The notes beneath the pieces were generated by a model, which was given only the letters and a program-made list of their open reading frames with translations, was not told where the DNA came from and did not search any database. Shown one piece after another: positions 53,210 to 61,973 of a stretch of DNA of 64,000 nt. Each line of letters starts with the position of its first letter. Positions within the stretch are counted from its first letter, which is position 1. The stretch is from RGIG3002 sp964449325 (lineage in GTDB: Bacteria; Bacillota; Clostridia; Lachnospirales; Lachnospiraceae), in the NCBI GenBank assembly GCA_964449325.1, contig CAYUYJ010000007.1:53212-117211 (forward strand), written 5' to 3'. Both the position numbers and the translations under genes were made by a program.

Positions 53210-54496
53210 CTATACCTCAAAGGTTTCCTTCCACACTTGTCCCGTAGCGGCAAACAATTCTCCGAAGCCTAAATCGGTAAACTCCACTACCGCCTCATGT
53301 TCTTCGTTCATATAAATTTTCATATGGATTCTTGTCGTTTTCTCCGGTCTTTCCAAAAGTCCGTCCATATGCAACACCATTTCCCGTATTCCTTTGCCGT
53401 TTAAAGGCGTAATGAGAACAGAGACCGTGTTACCGCTTTCCAGAATAAACTCACATTCTTTCATCGCCTCAAACCAGTTGATACCGGCATCCAAAAGCGC
53501 AAGATAGGATTCCTCGCCCTGCCTCAGCACCTTCATGCCAATATTGGATTTTAACTTTTCATTTCCCAAAAATACATGGGCTTTGCCATTTTCACCGGGA
53601 TTTATTTTCTCTACACCGCTGTAGCAGGCTCCCTTGCTGTATAAGTTATTTCCCTGAAAAACCCGCTTATTTCTACACAACAGCTTTAAAGACTGCTTTG
53701 CCCAGTCCCCGGAAAATCCTTCCCCAATCAAATAGGCAGAAGACACAATACGTTCTCTTTCGGTTTCTTCCACAATACTAAAAAAATGCTTGTCCATCTG
53801 TCCGGCAAGCTGTACTTTTTCTTCTTCCTGTGCCGGGAATTCTTCCCGCACCATCGATGGGAAATCCTGTTCTTCAATAAATACCACTACCGGCGTGGTT
53901 CTTTTATTGCATTCCATTCGATAGGCTTTCATATATTTTTCCGTGAAATCATATAAAAGCACCTGATGCATCCAAAGCTCTTTCGGTTGAAAAATCGTAT
54001 AGTAATAAAAGCTTTCCATGTGGGACTGAAAATAAATTTTATCCGTTTTTAGCCCGATTCCCGCCACTGCCCGATTAAGAATTTCAATCATATCTCTGTC
54101 CAGTGTTTCCACCGTTACTACAAAAACCTCAATTTTTTCTATCGGAGCAATCATGGATAACAGCGACATGGTCCGCTTCATAAACAAAGCAAGCATCGCT
54201 GCCGGTTCAAAAGTTTCTCCTTCTATCGTCACAGGTTCTCCGGCACGAGCGAGGCTTAGCAGGTTTTCCACCAGAATTCCGTCTCCGTCCTGTGCTGCCT
54301 TCTTTGCATCTTTCCCGTAGAACCACTGGTTTACATTTAACCGCTTGGCAAGCATGGTTGGTATATTATAGTTTTCCCCTCCCGCAACCGTAGACAACGT
54401 CTCAGGTTCCGCTTCATCCAGAAAGCTGTAACTGATCTGGGAAACCAAATCACCGAGATCATAGCCTACGGCAAGCTTCGTATTATATTTTGCCAT
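53210..54496 (-). CDS. DUF5716 family protein, Hsp70/actin-like ATPase fold
   Basis: 428 aa. The layout follows an Hsp70 nucleotide-binding domain: phosphate-1-like VGYDLGD (Asp13), a NIPTMLAKRLN strand and YGKDAKKAA like the DnaK VGQPAKRQA region, VFVVTVETLDRDMIEILNRA in place of the ITVPAYF helix, and an adenosine-like AYLIGEGFSGDW followed by NNLYSKGACYSG. The phosphate-2 element reads LLYDFTEKY (Asp183) instead of DLGGGT, so ATP turnover is uncertain. There is no full substrate-binding domain, only a C-terminal beta-rich part. DUF5716 is named from recognition of this Lachnospiraceae family; function unknown. Confidence 0.8.
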   Translation of the reverse strand: MAKYNTKLAVGYDLGDLVSQISYSFLDEAEPETLSTVAGGENYNIPTMLAKRLNVNQWFYGKDAKKAAQDGDGILVENLLSLARAGEPVTIEGETFEPAAMLALFMKRTMSLLSMIAPIEKIEVFVVTVETLDRDMIEILNRAVAGIGLKTDKIYFQSHMESFYYYTIFQPKELWMHQVLLYDFTEKYMKAYRMECNKRTTPVVVFIEEQDFPSMVREEFPAQEEEKVQLAGQMDKHFFSIVEETERERIVSSAYLIGEGFSGDWAKQSLKLLCRNKRVFQGNNLYSKGACYSGVEKINPGENGKAHVFLGNEKLKSNIGMKVLRQGEESYLALLDAGINWFEAMKECEFILESGNTVSVLITPLNGKGIREMVLHMDGLLERPEKTTRIHMKIYMNEEHEAVVEFTDLGFGELFAATGQVWKETFEV

Positions 54497-54516
54497 TCTT
54501 TCTCTCCCTCACCCTT

Positions 54517-57500
54517 TTAGTGCAGAAAAAACAGGTTTTCATTCTGATACTCCTGCAAATAATACTCTTCTAAAAGCGCATCCACCGTATCGTAATCCTG
54601 TAATGTTTTGCTGATTACCATATCATTAATCATGGGAAATTTCGTCTGTGACCCTTCTTCCATAATATCACTTTTCTGAATGGAATTACTTTCTGTCAAC
54701 TGCTCTTTTCCATCCCGTTCTTCCATAATATAATATTGCAATGTTTCTCCGAAGAAAAGCACGAATTCCTTTTCACATACCCCACCGAAAATATTTCTCA
54801 TTTCCTCCGTCCGGTATTCTCCCTGCTCTCCTTCCTCTCTTTCAATCACATAATGCAACATAGCTTTACTGCTTGGATGTGCCCGGTATTCAATAATCGT
54901 TTTGTCGCTAAACTGATTCAATATCGGGAAAATTTCCGCATATTCCTTAAAATACCCCAGTGCTATTCCCTTCTCTACAAGTTCTGTAAGAAATTGCTCC
55001 ACGGTTTCCCGTTTTGTCACATTCTGTTTTACCTGCTCCAGTTCCCCTTTTTCGTCCGCATAGTATTTGGTCAGAGCAAGTTTACATATGAACGGAATCT
55101 TTTCACCCAACCTGTAAAGACGAATAATTTCCTCGAACAGGTACTCTTCCACCAGCTTTTCTTTTACAAAATAGTCATATGCCCCCTGCGACAAAAAAGC
55201 AAGTTCTACTGCTATTTTTCCGTTATCTGCCACATAAGACTTGAAAATATCCATGGTTTCACCGACATAAGAGCCGGTGTATAACATCTGCAGAAGTATA
55301 CGCTCCGTGATTTCATACTGATCCAAATCAAAAGCCACAGCCGCTTTCCATATATTACGCAGTTCCTTTGTCATCCCTTCAAAGTTTTTCATCAGATACT
55401 GCAACATGGCTTCATTATACTTGCCGCTTCTAAACGCCTGCATAATCATCCTGCACATCAGCGGTTCATCCACATATTCTTCTCTTTCCAAAAGCCTGTC
55501 GCAAAGCCTCACAAGTATCTTGGCATCGATACTCTCCATGCCAAAGTCCCGTATCCATTCATATGCCTTTTCATAAAAACCGCGCATCACAAAGATATGC
55601 AAAAATTCTGCCCGCTCTTTCGGCTCCAGTCCTTCATTTCCTATCGTTTCCAAATAATCGTCCAGTTCCCGGATACAGTCATTTTCATAATAAAACTGCA
55701 CCAGTTTTAAACTGATTTCTTTCCTATAATCCGCTTCCGTCCTTTCATCTTCAAGAAGTTCCAGAAAGAAGGGCAGATTTTCCTCAGTAATGGTCACAAA
55801 ATGATTGCTGCTTTCACATACAAAAGTTGCAAATTCGGTCTGTCCTTTTACATAGGGCACAATCATCTTGGCAAGCTTTCCCGGAAGCATAAACTTTTCC
55901 ATAGTATATGGTACACTTGCCTGGTAGCGGTTTTGTTTATCATCCTCAAACAGCAACACATATTCACTGTCATATAGAGGAACCTGCGCCTTTCCGTTCA
56001 CAATCGGATATTCTGTTTCCACAGCCTCTCCTGTATGGTACACAATAACCTTCCGCATATTTTTCTGTTCTGTTTCTATCTGATGAACAAACAAAAGCTT
56101 TGCCAATGCACAAGCGACATCTTCCGACAGCATCCGGGGAGTCAGAAAATTCTTGTAAAGATACGCCAGATTTCGATTCATGTGTTCCTTTAAAATCTGC
56201 TCCTCCACAAACTTTTCTATGTTCATTTCATATGCCCGATAAACCTCCGGCATTTCTTCCCTGTATTTATGTATATTAGAATATAAAAACGCATTCCGTT
56301 CGTAATCCAGATCACTGTGATAGGAAAAATACATTGCTACCATCTTCGGAATCGGTTTTTCATATTCCAAATCAATAGACATCATATAGTATTCATACAG
56401 CTTTGTTACTCGCAATTCCTTCTCCACCGCTGCCTGATACCAGGGAAAATACTTTTCGCCATGACATCCTCCTTTAATCAATAAGGTGCAGACAGCAAGC
56501 AGCAGTTCTTCATCCGGTCTTATCTGATAACAAGCCTGCAACAGAATAAAGTAACTTTCTTTATACTCTTTTTCTTTTTGCACAAGATACTGCACCTGTA
56601 TGGTTACCTCTGCTGTCAATACTTTCTGCCTTGCCATATACCGAAGTACCTGCAATTCAAAATCTCCTAATTTCATTAAAATCGCGGGATTAGCTAAAAT
56701 CAGCAATGCCGCTTCCGCATAGATCACCGGACTTTTACAGTGAAAGCAAAACTGCTCCTCCAGAAACATCCATTTTTTCCGGGGATTTTTACTAAACTCC
56801 TCCGATAAATACAATAAGAGCCACGCGATTCTCCAGTTCCCGGTATTCTCCCTGTAAATCTGTTCCACAAAAGAAGCCACTTCATCGACATATGCCTCTT
56901 CCCGGTTATACAAGGTTGTCAGATACAAATAATAGCTGTACAAAACCGGATTGGAAACCTCTCCCGAATAGTAATTGCGAACCCTGTCCAAAATCCATTT
57001 TGCCTCATTGTACCGCTCTTGTGTAATCAGAAGCTGTGCCTGAAACAGTCTGGATGCCACATCCTTATCATCAAAAGAAAGAAGCCTTTCCACCAGCTTT
57101 TTTGTCTCAGAAAGCCAGACAGAAGTACCGATTTTTTTCAGACGCAGTGCCTGATAATACTGCATCATTTCATAGATTGTTTTTTTCCTCTCCCGCTCTC
57201 TGTTTCTGCGTGTCCGGTGGCTTTCACCGGCAACCACCGAAATACAGGCAGTAATGTCCGCATAGGCATTATACAGACGAATGGACCCGTAATTTTTTCC
57301 GGCATGAATTTTGTCAGCATCAATATAATAGGACAGTTTACAGTAATTTCCCAAGAAATCATCATCCCCAATGACTTCTTTTTCCACAAAGAGAAAGTCC
57401 CCTTCTGTTTCCACCTGCAAGCACGTATAACCCCAACCGTTTTTTGTAATGGAAAGCTGTCCTTCACTTATCCCTTCCGGGTTTTCCACACGGATGTTGC

Positions 57501-58092
57501 TTTCCTCCAATAAATATTCCGTCTGTTGCTTTTTCTTAATGACAAGCAGAAATTCTTCCATGTTCTGCCTGTTTCCTTTGTATTTGGAAAGCCCCTCATA
57601 AACCTTAAGAAACTGTCTGTCATTTCCGGTTAATATCTGCTTAAAGTAGGGAGAATAAAAAAGTGTCATTGCCTCTTCCATGTTTGTCTTTGCAAGATTG
57701 GCAAAATGAAACAGATTTTTGATGCCTCCCAGAGAGGATTCCAATACATGATGAGAAACCGTCACAACATAGGGAAGATAATATTCCCCCTGATTGGAAA
57801 TTACAAAAAATGCTCCTTTTACTACATCCCCTTCTTCCAGTCCTTCCGAATGAAAGCGATATTGAATCTGTTCTTCGTTTCCGCTAAACTCCGGTGTCGG
57901 ACATTCCATCCTATAGTCCGAGGTGATAACCTTTCCTTTCGTCAGCTTGCCGGGAGGACCATATACCACAAAGCGGTCCTCCAAAGCTTCCCCTTTTTCA
58001 ATAACCAGTTCCAGACGTGGGCACGAAAAATCCAGAGAACCTCTTTCATAATCGAAGTCTCCATTCAATAAACGTTCAATGATCTGATTCAC
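54517..58092 (-). CDS. DUF5717 family giant helical-repeat protein, first gene of a four-gene operon
   Basis: 1191 aa, no signal peptide or membrane segment. The N-terminal 300 residues contain beta-rich stretches (FSCPRLELVIEKGEALEDRF; VTVSHHVLESSLGGIKNLFH). From about 300 it is almost all helical, with TPR/HEAT-like pairs (RLFQAQLLITQERYNEAKWI; EEAYVDEVASFVEQIYRENT), a short beta insert around 655-720, and more repeats to the end. Start is GTG at 58092; AGGA lies 13 nt upstream, so translation may be weak. DUF5717 is a Lachnospiraceae family without known function. The operon order DUF5717, DUF5716, TPR-like, coiled-coil membrane protein has gaps of only 17-27 bp. Confidence 0.82.
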   Translation of the reverse strand: MNQIIERLLNGDFDYERGSLDFSCPRLELVIEKGEALEDRFVVYGPPGKLTKGKVITSDYRMECPTPEFSGNEEQIQYRFHSEGLEEGDVVKGAFFVISNQGEYYLPYVVTVSHHVLESSLGGIKNLFHFANLAKTNMEEAMTLFYSPYFKQILTGNDRQFLKVYEGLSKYKGNRQNMEEFLLVIKKKQQTEYLLEESNIRVENPEGISEGQLSITKNGWGYTCLQVETEGDFLFVEKEVIGDDDFLGNYCKLSYYIDADKIHAGKNYGSIRLYNAYADITACISVVAGESHRTRRNRERERKKTIYEMMQYYQALRLKKIGTSVWLSETKKLVERLLSFDDKDVASRLFQAQLLITQERYNEAKWILDRVRNYYSGEVSNPVLYSYYLYLTTLYNREEAYVDEVASFVEQIYRENTGNWRIAWLLLYLSEEFSKNPRKKWMFLEEQFCFHCKSPVIYAEAALLILANPAILMKLGDFELQVLRYMARQKVLTAEVTIQVQYLVQKEKEYKESYFILLQACYQIRPDEELLLAVCTLLIKGGCHGEKYFPWYQAAVEKELRVTKLYEYYMMSIDLEYEKPIPKMVAMYFSYHSDLDYERNAFLYSNIHKYREEMPEVYRAYEMNIEKFVEEQILKEHMNRNLAYLYKNFLTPRMLSEDVACALAKLLFVHQIETEQKNMRKVIVYHTGEAVETEYPIVNGKAQVPLYDSEYVLLFEDDKQNRYQASVPYTMEKFMLPGKLAKMIVPYVKGQTEFATFVCESSNHFVTITEENLPFFLELLEDERTEADYRKEISLKLVQFYYENDCIRELDDYLETIGNEGLEPKERAEFLHIFVMRGFYEKAYEWIRDFGMESIDAKILVRLCDRLLEREEYVDEPLMCRMIMQAFRSGKYNEAMLQYLMKNFEGMTKELRNIWKAAVAFDLDQYEITERILLQMLYTGSYVGETMDIFKSYVADNGKIAVELAFLSQGAYDYFVKEKLVEEYLFEEIIRLYRLGEKIPFICKLALTKYYADEKGELEQVKQNVTKRETVEQFLTELVEKGIALGYFKEYAEIFPILNQFSDKTIIEYRAHPSSKAMLHYVIEREEGEQGEYRTEEMRNIFGGVCEKEFVLFFGETLQYYIMEERDGKEQLTESNSIQKSDIMEEGSQTKFPMINDMVISKTLQDYDTVDALLEEYYLQEYQNENLFFLH

Positions 58093-58130
58093 AAGCCCAC
58101 CACTGTCCTTTCTTCTGCATAGATAAAGTA

Positions 58131-58160
58131 ATTATACCATTAACTATGTTCTTTGTGCAA
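58131..58160 (-). promoter_or_regulatory. Promoter of the DUF5717 operon
   Basis: Minus-strand extended -10 TGGTATAAT (hexamer 58131-58136), 18-bp spacer and -35 TTGCAC (58155-58160). The predicted leader is about 30 nt. It is divergent from the GntR promoter at 58178-58205. Confidence 0.7.
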
Positions 58161-58177
58161 TAAATGTAAATTCGCTA

Positions 58178-58205
58178 TTGACTTTTTTCAGAAATGTTAT
58201 ATTAT
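58178..58205 (+). promoter_or_regulatory. Promoter of the GntR / ABC transporter operon
   Basis: -35 TTGACT (58178-58183), 16-bp spacer and -10 TATTAT (58200-58205). Confidence 0.6.
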
Positions 58206-58225
58206 TGTATTAAGTAAGTGATACA
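58206..58225. promoter_or_regulatory. Likely GntR operator
   Basis: TGTAT, 10 bp, ATACA, immediately after the -10 box and before the gntR start. It fits a site for the YtrA-like regulator encoded downstream. Confidence 0.45.
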
Positions 58226-58249
58226 GTTAACAGAAAGGAGCGAACACTT

Positions 58250-58621
58250 ATGGCTTGGATATTAAATTCCGACCGGCCAATTTACATCCAAATTGTAGAA
58301 ATCATTCAAATGCAAATTGTATCCGGTCAATATAAACCGGGAGATAAACTGCCGAGTGTACGGGAGCTTGCCGCACAGGCAAGTGTTAATCCAAACACAA
58401 TGCAGAAGGCTTTTTCGGAACTGGAACGAAACGGGCTGATTATCACCCAGCGTACCAGCGGCAGAATTGTAACGGAGGATGTAGAAATGATTAAGGGAAT
58501 TCGATATGAGCTTGCAAAAATAAGTATTCAGGAATTTTTTAAAAAGATGAAGGAATTAGGTTACGAAAAAGAAGAAATCGTGGCACTGTTAGAGGATGCT
58601 TCAAAGGAGGGAAATTTATGA
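58250..58621 (+). CDS. GntR family regulator, YtrA subfamily
   Basis: 123 aa: only the winged helix (YIQIVEIIQMQIVSGQYKPG; LPSVRELAAQASVNPNTMQK; GLIITQRTSGRIV) and a short helical tail for dimerisation, as in YtrA. Such regulators repress the ABC transporter operon they lead and often respond to cell-envelope antibiotics. Good site AAAGGAG upstream. Its stop overlaps the ATPase start by 4 bp. Confidence 0.92.
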   Translation: MAWILNSDRPIYIQIVEIIQMQIVSGQYKPGDKLPSVRELAAQASVNPNTMQKAFSELERNGLIITQRTSGRIVTEDVEMIKGIRYELAKISIQEFFKKMKELGYEKEEIVALLEDASKEGNL

Positions 58622-59319
58622 GTTCATTAGTAGAAATCCGGGAACTGACCAAGGCTTACAATGCCAAAGCTGTCCCGGTAAACAACTTAAATCTTCAAAT
58701 CGGACATGGGAAAATCATCGGTCTGTTAGGCCCCAACGGAAGTGGGAAAACAACCTTAATCAAAATGATGAACGGACTGTTGACACCCACTCACGGAACC
58801 ATTTTAATTAACGGAAAAGAACCGGGAATCGAAACGAAAGCAGTCGTTTCTTATCTGCCGGAAAGAACCTATCTGGAAAATAACATGAAGGTCCATGAGC
58901 TGATTGACTTCTTTCAGGATTTTTATACTGATTTTTCCAAAGAAAAAGCTTATTCCATGCTGACAAGCTTAAATATCGACAGCAATGCCAAATTGAAAAC
59001 CTTATCCAAGGGTACAAAAGAAAAAGTACAGTTAATTCTTGTGATGAGCCGGGCTGCCGACCTGTATATTCTGGATGAACCCATTGCCGGAGTAGACCCT
59101 GCTGCCAGAGACTATATTTTACGGACGATTCTTTCTAACTACAATGAAAATGCTACTATTCTCTTATCCACTCATCTGATTTCGGATATCGAGAATATTC
59201 TGGATGAAGTTATCTTCTTACGGTATGGTCAGCTGCTTTGTCACGCCAGTGTAGATAACATCCGTGAAACACAAGGAAAATCCGTTGATGCTTATTTTAG
59301 GGAGGTATTCGCATGTTAG
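58618..59319 (+). CDS. ABC transporter ATP-binding protein
   Basis: 233 aa. Walker A GLLGPNGSGKTTLIKMM, a signature-like LSKGTKEKVQLILVMSRAAD, Walker B LYILDEPIAGVDP and a switch His in ILLSTHLISD. It energises the membrane protein encoded next, with which it overlaps by 7 bp. The arrangement GntR, ATPase, membrane protein matches YtrA-controlled exporters involved in envelope stress; the substrate is unknown. Confidence 0.93.
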   Translation: MSSLVEIRELTKAYNAKAVPVNNLNLQIGHGKIIGLLGPNGSGKTTLIKMMNGLLTPTHGTILINGKEPGIETKAVVSYLPERTYLENNMKVHELIDFFQDFYTDFSKEKAYSMLTSLNIDSNAKLKTLSKGTKEKVQLILVMSRAADLYILDEPIAGVDPAARDYILRTILSNYNENATILLSTHLISDIENILDEVIFLRYGQLLCHASVDNIRETQGKSVDAYFREVFAC

Positions 59320-60134
59320 GAAAATTAATCAAAAACGAATGGCGTTCCACGTGGAAAATACCGGCATTTATCAATATCTTTTTAGCCGTATTTACACTGT
59401 TTGGATTTCTTTCCTTAAAATCCGGAATCTGGAAGTCCACAAGCCCTATTATTAATGCACTTTCCGGTTTGATGTTCGTCTTTTATGTGATTATGCTTTC
59501 GGCTGTCAGCTTTGTTATTTTTATTTATATTGCCATGCGTTTTTACAAAAACCTGTATACTGACGAGGGCTATCTGATGCACACTCTGCCTGTTACAAAA
59601 AAGGCACTGATTTGCTCTAAGCTGCTGAATTCCATATTTTGGACTATTCTTACGGGAATCGTAATTATCGCCAGCATTTTGGCACTGTTTTCAGGATTAT
59701 TATCCGCTTCAAATGCCGGCATCAATTTAGGAGATTTTTTCCGTGAGCTGCACGAACTGTTATTCTCTTCTGAATTTAAACAGAACTTTGGTATGAGCTT
59801 TCCTTATTTTCTGGCTCTTTTTATACCTGTCATGCTGTGCAATGTGGTTTCCAATATTCTCATGCTTTATACTGCCATCTCCTTAGGACAGCTTTTCCAA
59901 AAGCATAAGGTACTTGGCTCTATTGTAAGCTATATTGGAATTTATGCGATTTTACAGATTATTAGCTCCATTGTATCGGCACCGATTTTCTATTCCACTG
60001 CCATGTCCGATACAATGATGAATCCGTTTATGCCTCCACTGCTGTGGTTTTCTCTCGGAGAAAGCATTATTCTGTGTATCGTTTTCTTCTTCCTGACCGA
60101 ATGGCTGATGAAGAAAAAATTAAATTTGGACTAG
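59313..60134 (+). CDS. ABC transporter membrane protein
   Basis: 273 aa with about six membrane segments (FINIFLAVFTLFGFLSL; LMFVFYVIMLSAVSFVIFIY; FWTILTGIVIIASILALFSG; ILCIVFFFLTEWLMKKK and others). An N-terminal KLIKNEWRSTWK and the stretch DEGYLMHTLPVTKKALI are typical of permeases paired with such ATPases. It probably dimerises. Last gene of the GntR operon, ending at the strong terminator 60154-60199. Confidence 0.88.
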   Translation: MLGKLIKNEWRSTWKIPAFINIFLAVFTLFGFLSLKSGIWKSTSPIINALSGLMFVFYVIMLSAVSFVIFIYIAMRFYKNLYTDEGYLMHTLPVTKKALICSKLLNSIFWTILTGIVIIASILALFSGLLSASNAGINLGDFFRELHELLFSSEFKQNFGMSFPYFLALFIPVMLCNVVSNILMLYTAISLGQLFQKHKVLGSIVSYIGIYAILQIISSIVSAPIFYSTAMSDTMMNPFMPPLLWFSLGESIILCIVFFFLTEWLMKKKLNLD

Positions 60135-60153
60135 GTTGAAAAACCTATCATCA

Positions 60154-60199
60154 AATCAAGTAAGGCTGCCTCGCATTCCGCGGACAGCCTTACTTGATT
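60154..60199. terminator. Bidirectional terminator between the ABC operon and the diguanylate cyclase
   Basis: Perfect 15-bp stem AATCAAGTAAGGCTG and its complement with a 16-nt loop; TTTCTATTC follows rightward and TTGATGATAGG leftward. Confidence 0.8.
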
Positions 60200-60224
60200 T
60201 TCTATTCTTTTCTTAACCGGTTTA

Positions 60225-61859
60225 TTACTCCGTCTCTTCCTTCATTGCAAATTTTCTGCGGTACATATATGCATCTGCACGGCTTCTTGTGTCATTCAGT
60301 TCCTTATCTATCTTTTTATCAAAGGTTGCATAACCATATGCAATATGAATTTTATATTCCCTTTTAGGAACATTTGCCTCATCCACTTTTTTCTGCAAAT
60401 TCTCCAAAGCCCTTTTACAATACTGCACCTTCTCTTCAGGAATAATGGCACAGAATTCATCACCGCCAATGCGAAAACAGGTTGCTACATTTTCAAACGC
60501 ATCTGCAATAATCTTGGCACTCTGTATAATATAACTGTCACCAGCCTCATGCCCGTATACATCATTGCATTTCTTTAAGTTATTCAAGTCAAACATCACA
60601 ATGGTGGCACCGCTCACCTTTACGACCGGATCATTCATCATTTCATCATATGCAGTACGGTTATACAACCCTGTCATGTGGTCCTTATACGCCATCTTAT
60701 GATATTTTTCTGCCATTTTGCCAAGCTGCAATACAATATAGGTTTCTTTCATCGCCATAATACCAAGTGTGCTGATGTAAATCAGGAAAGTCAAAGCACA
60801 CAAAATCTGCGTTGCCTGATGTTTGTTTACATAATAAAATATTACATCAACCAAAGCTGCAAATGCGCAACTTGCCATGCCTATAATATTTATTTTTATC
60901 TTCCGGCTAAAACCAACCTCTCTGATTTCTTTTATAATATGATAAATAACCCATGCAAACACAAGCACCAGTATGCCGTGTACCAAAAATAAGGTTTCAC
61001 GGAAATCCTTTATCCTAAACACAAGCAGAATAACGGAAACTGCTATTTGCACAAGGCTTAAACAACATAATACAAGCCCGCTCTTATCTTCCTTTTTACA
61101 GAATAAATCTCTCCCATAAAGGACAAAGGGAACCGGCAAAATCATCAAAGCAATATACGAAAGATAGATGCATACCATAGGACCGGATAAGATAAGTATC
61201 GTAGAACGCAAATCATTTCCGAGCCATGTTGCCAATATCACTGCAAAAGATCCCAAGAACAGCAAACTGCATCCCTGCTTTACTCCTCGATAAGCCCATG
61301 CCCAGAATACAATAAGAACAATTCCAAACAGGAACAGTAAAAAATCTATTATAAAATCCGGCACTTCTCTTCCGATAATTCCTCTGCAAATTGCTTCCTT
61401 ATCTCCAATGTAAAAATCAGGAGCAAGTTCCAATGTATCCGAATATGGGGATGTCACATATACATATGCTTTTTTACCACAATCCTTTTCCAGAAGACTG
61501 ATAAAATTCCAGTGAATTCCGGGAGTCTTTCCGAACGCATTACTTTCTTCACTCCACTGTAATGTGTAAATTTCTTCCTCTTCAATGCATACTCTTATAT
61601 TCTGGTGCGTAGTATATATCGCAAGATTACTTCTTCCCTGTAACTTTTCAGGCAACAAAAACTCATAAACAATCGTTTTTTCTTTACTTCCTTCATCGCC
61701 TGACTCTATCTCTCTTCTTGTCCATTCTTCTATCTTTTCATACTTAACAGCAAGGCGTTGCGTATCTTTCTTTACAATCAGATTATTTCCAATGTAAATC
61801 AATAACAGAAAAAGAATGAAAACAGTACCGATATATGCACCGATTACTTTTTTACTCAT
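60225..61859 (-). CDS. Membrane diguanylate cyclase with extracellular sensor and 7TM region
   Basis: 544 aa. One N-terminal membrane helix (5-25), an extracellular domain (about 30-170), seven or so membrane helices (about 175-370), then a GGDEF domain. The active site reads RIGGDEFCAII, with LTGLYNR-like MTGLYNRTAYDEM and the Asp of VMFDLNNLKKCND, so synthesis of cyclic di-GMP is expected. The inhibitory RxxD site that usually lies five residues before GGDEF is absent (ENVA instead), so product inhibition may be missing. The layout resembles 7TMR-DISM sensors. It is a single-gene unit behind the palindromic promoter at 61904-61969. Confidence 0.92.
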   Translation of the reverse strand: MSKKVIGAYIGTVFILFLLLIYIGNNLIVKKDTQRLAVKYEKIEEWTRREIESGDEGSKEKTIVYEFLLPEKLQGRSNLAIYTTHQNIRVCIEEEEIYTLQWSEESNAFGKTPGIHWNFISLLEKDCGKKAYVYVTSPYSDTLELAPDFYIGDKEAICRGIIGREVPDFIIDFLLFLFGIVLIVFWAWAYRGVKQGCSLLFLGSFAVILATWLGNDLRSTILILSGPMVCIYLSYIALMILPVPFVLYGRDLFCKKEDKSGLVLCCLSLVQIAVSVILLVFRIKDFRETLFLVHGILVLVFAWVIYHIIKEIREVGFSRKIKINIIGMASCAFAALVDVIFYYVNKHQATQILCALTFLIYISTLGIMAMKETYIVLQLGKMAEKYHKMAYKDHMTGLYNRTAYDEMMNDPVVKVSGATIVMFDLNNLKKCNDVYGHEAGDSYIIQSAKIIADAFENVATCFRIGGDEFCAIIPEEKVQYCKRALENLQKKVDEANVPKREYKIHIAYGYATFDKKIDKELNDTRSRADAYMYRRKFAMKEETE

Positions 61860-61903
61860 ATAATGCCCTTTTCTTTTCTACTTCAAACGATATTAACGTA
61901 TAC

Positions 61904-61933
61904 ATTATATATATGAATATCATTCATTGTCAA
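61904..61933 (-). promoter_or_regulatory. Promoter of the diguanylate cyclase gene with palindrome in the spacer
   Basis: Minus-strand -35 TTGACA (61928-61933), 18-bp spacer and perfect -10 TATAAT (61904-61909). The spacer contains a perfect palindrome ATGAAT-ATC-ATTCAT (61913-61927), which a repressor could occupy. Confidence 0.7.
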
Positions 61934-61949
61934 GGAAACAGTCATCATT

Positions 61950-61969
61950 TTTAGTACTTAAGTACTAAA
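61950..61969. promoter_or_regulatory. Perfect 20-bp palindrome upstream of the diguanylate cyclase promoter
   Basis: TTTAGTACTTAAGTACTAAA, perfectly symmetric, centred about 29 bp upstream of the -35 box and just after the SufB-like stop. No U-tract follows on either strand, so it is more likely a protein-binding site than a terminator. Confidence 0.6.
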
Positions 61970-61973
61970 GTCT

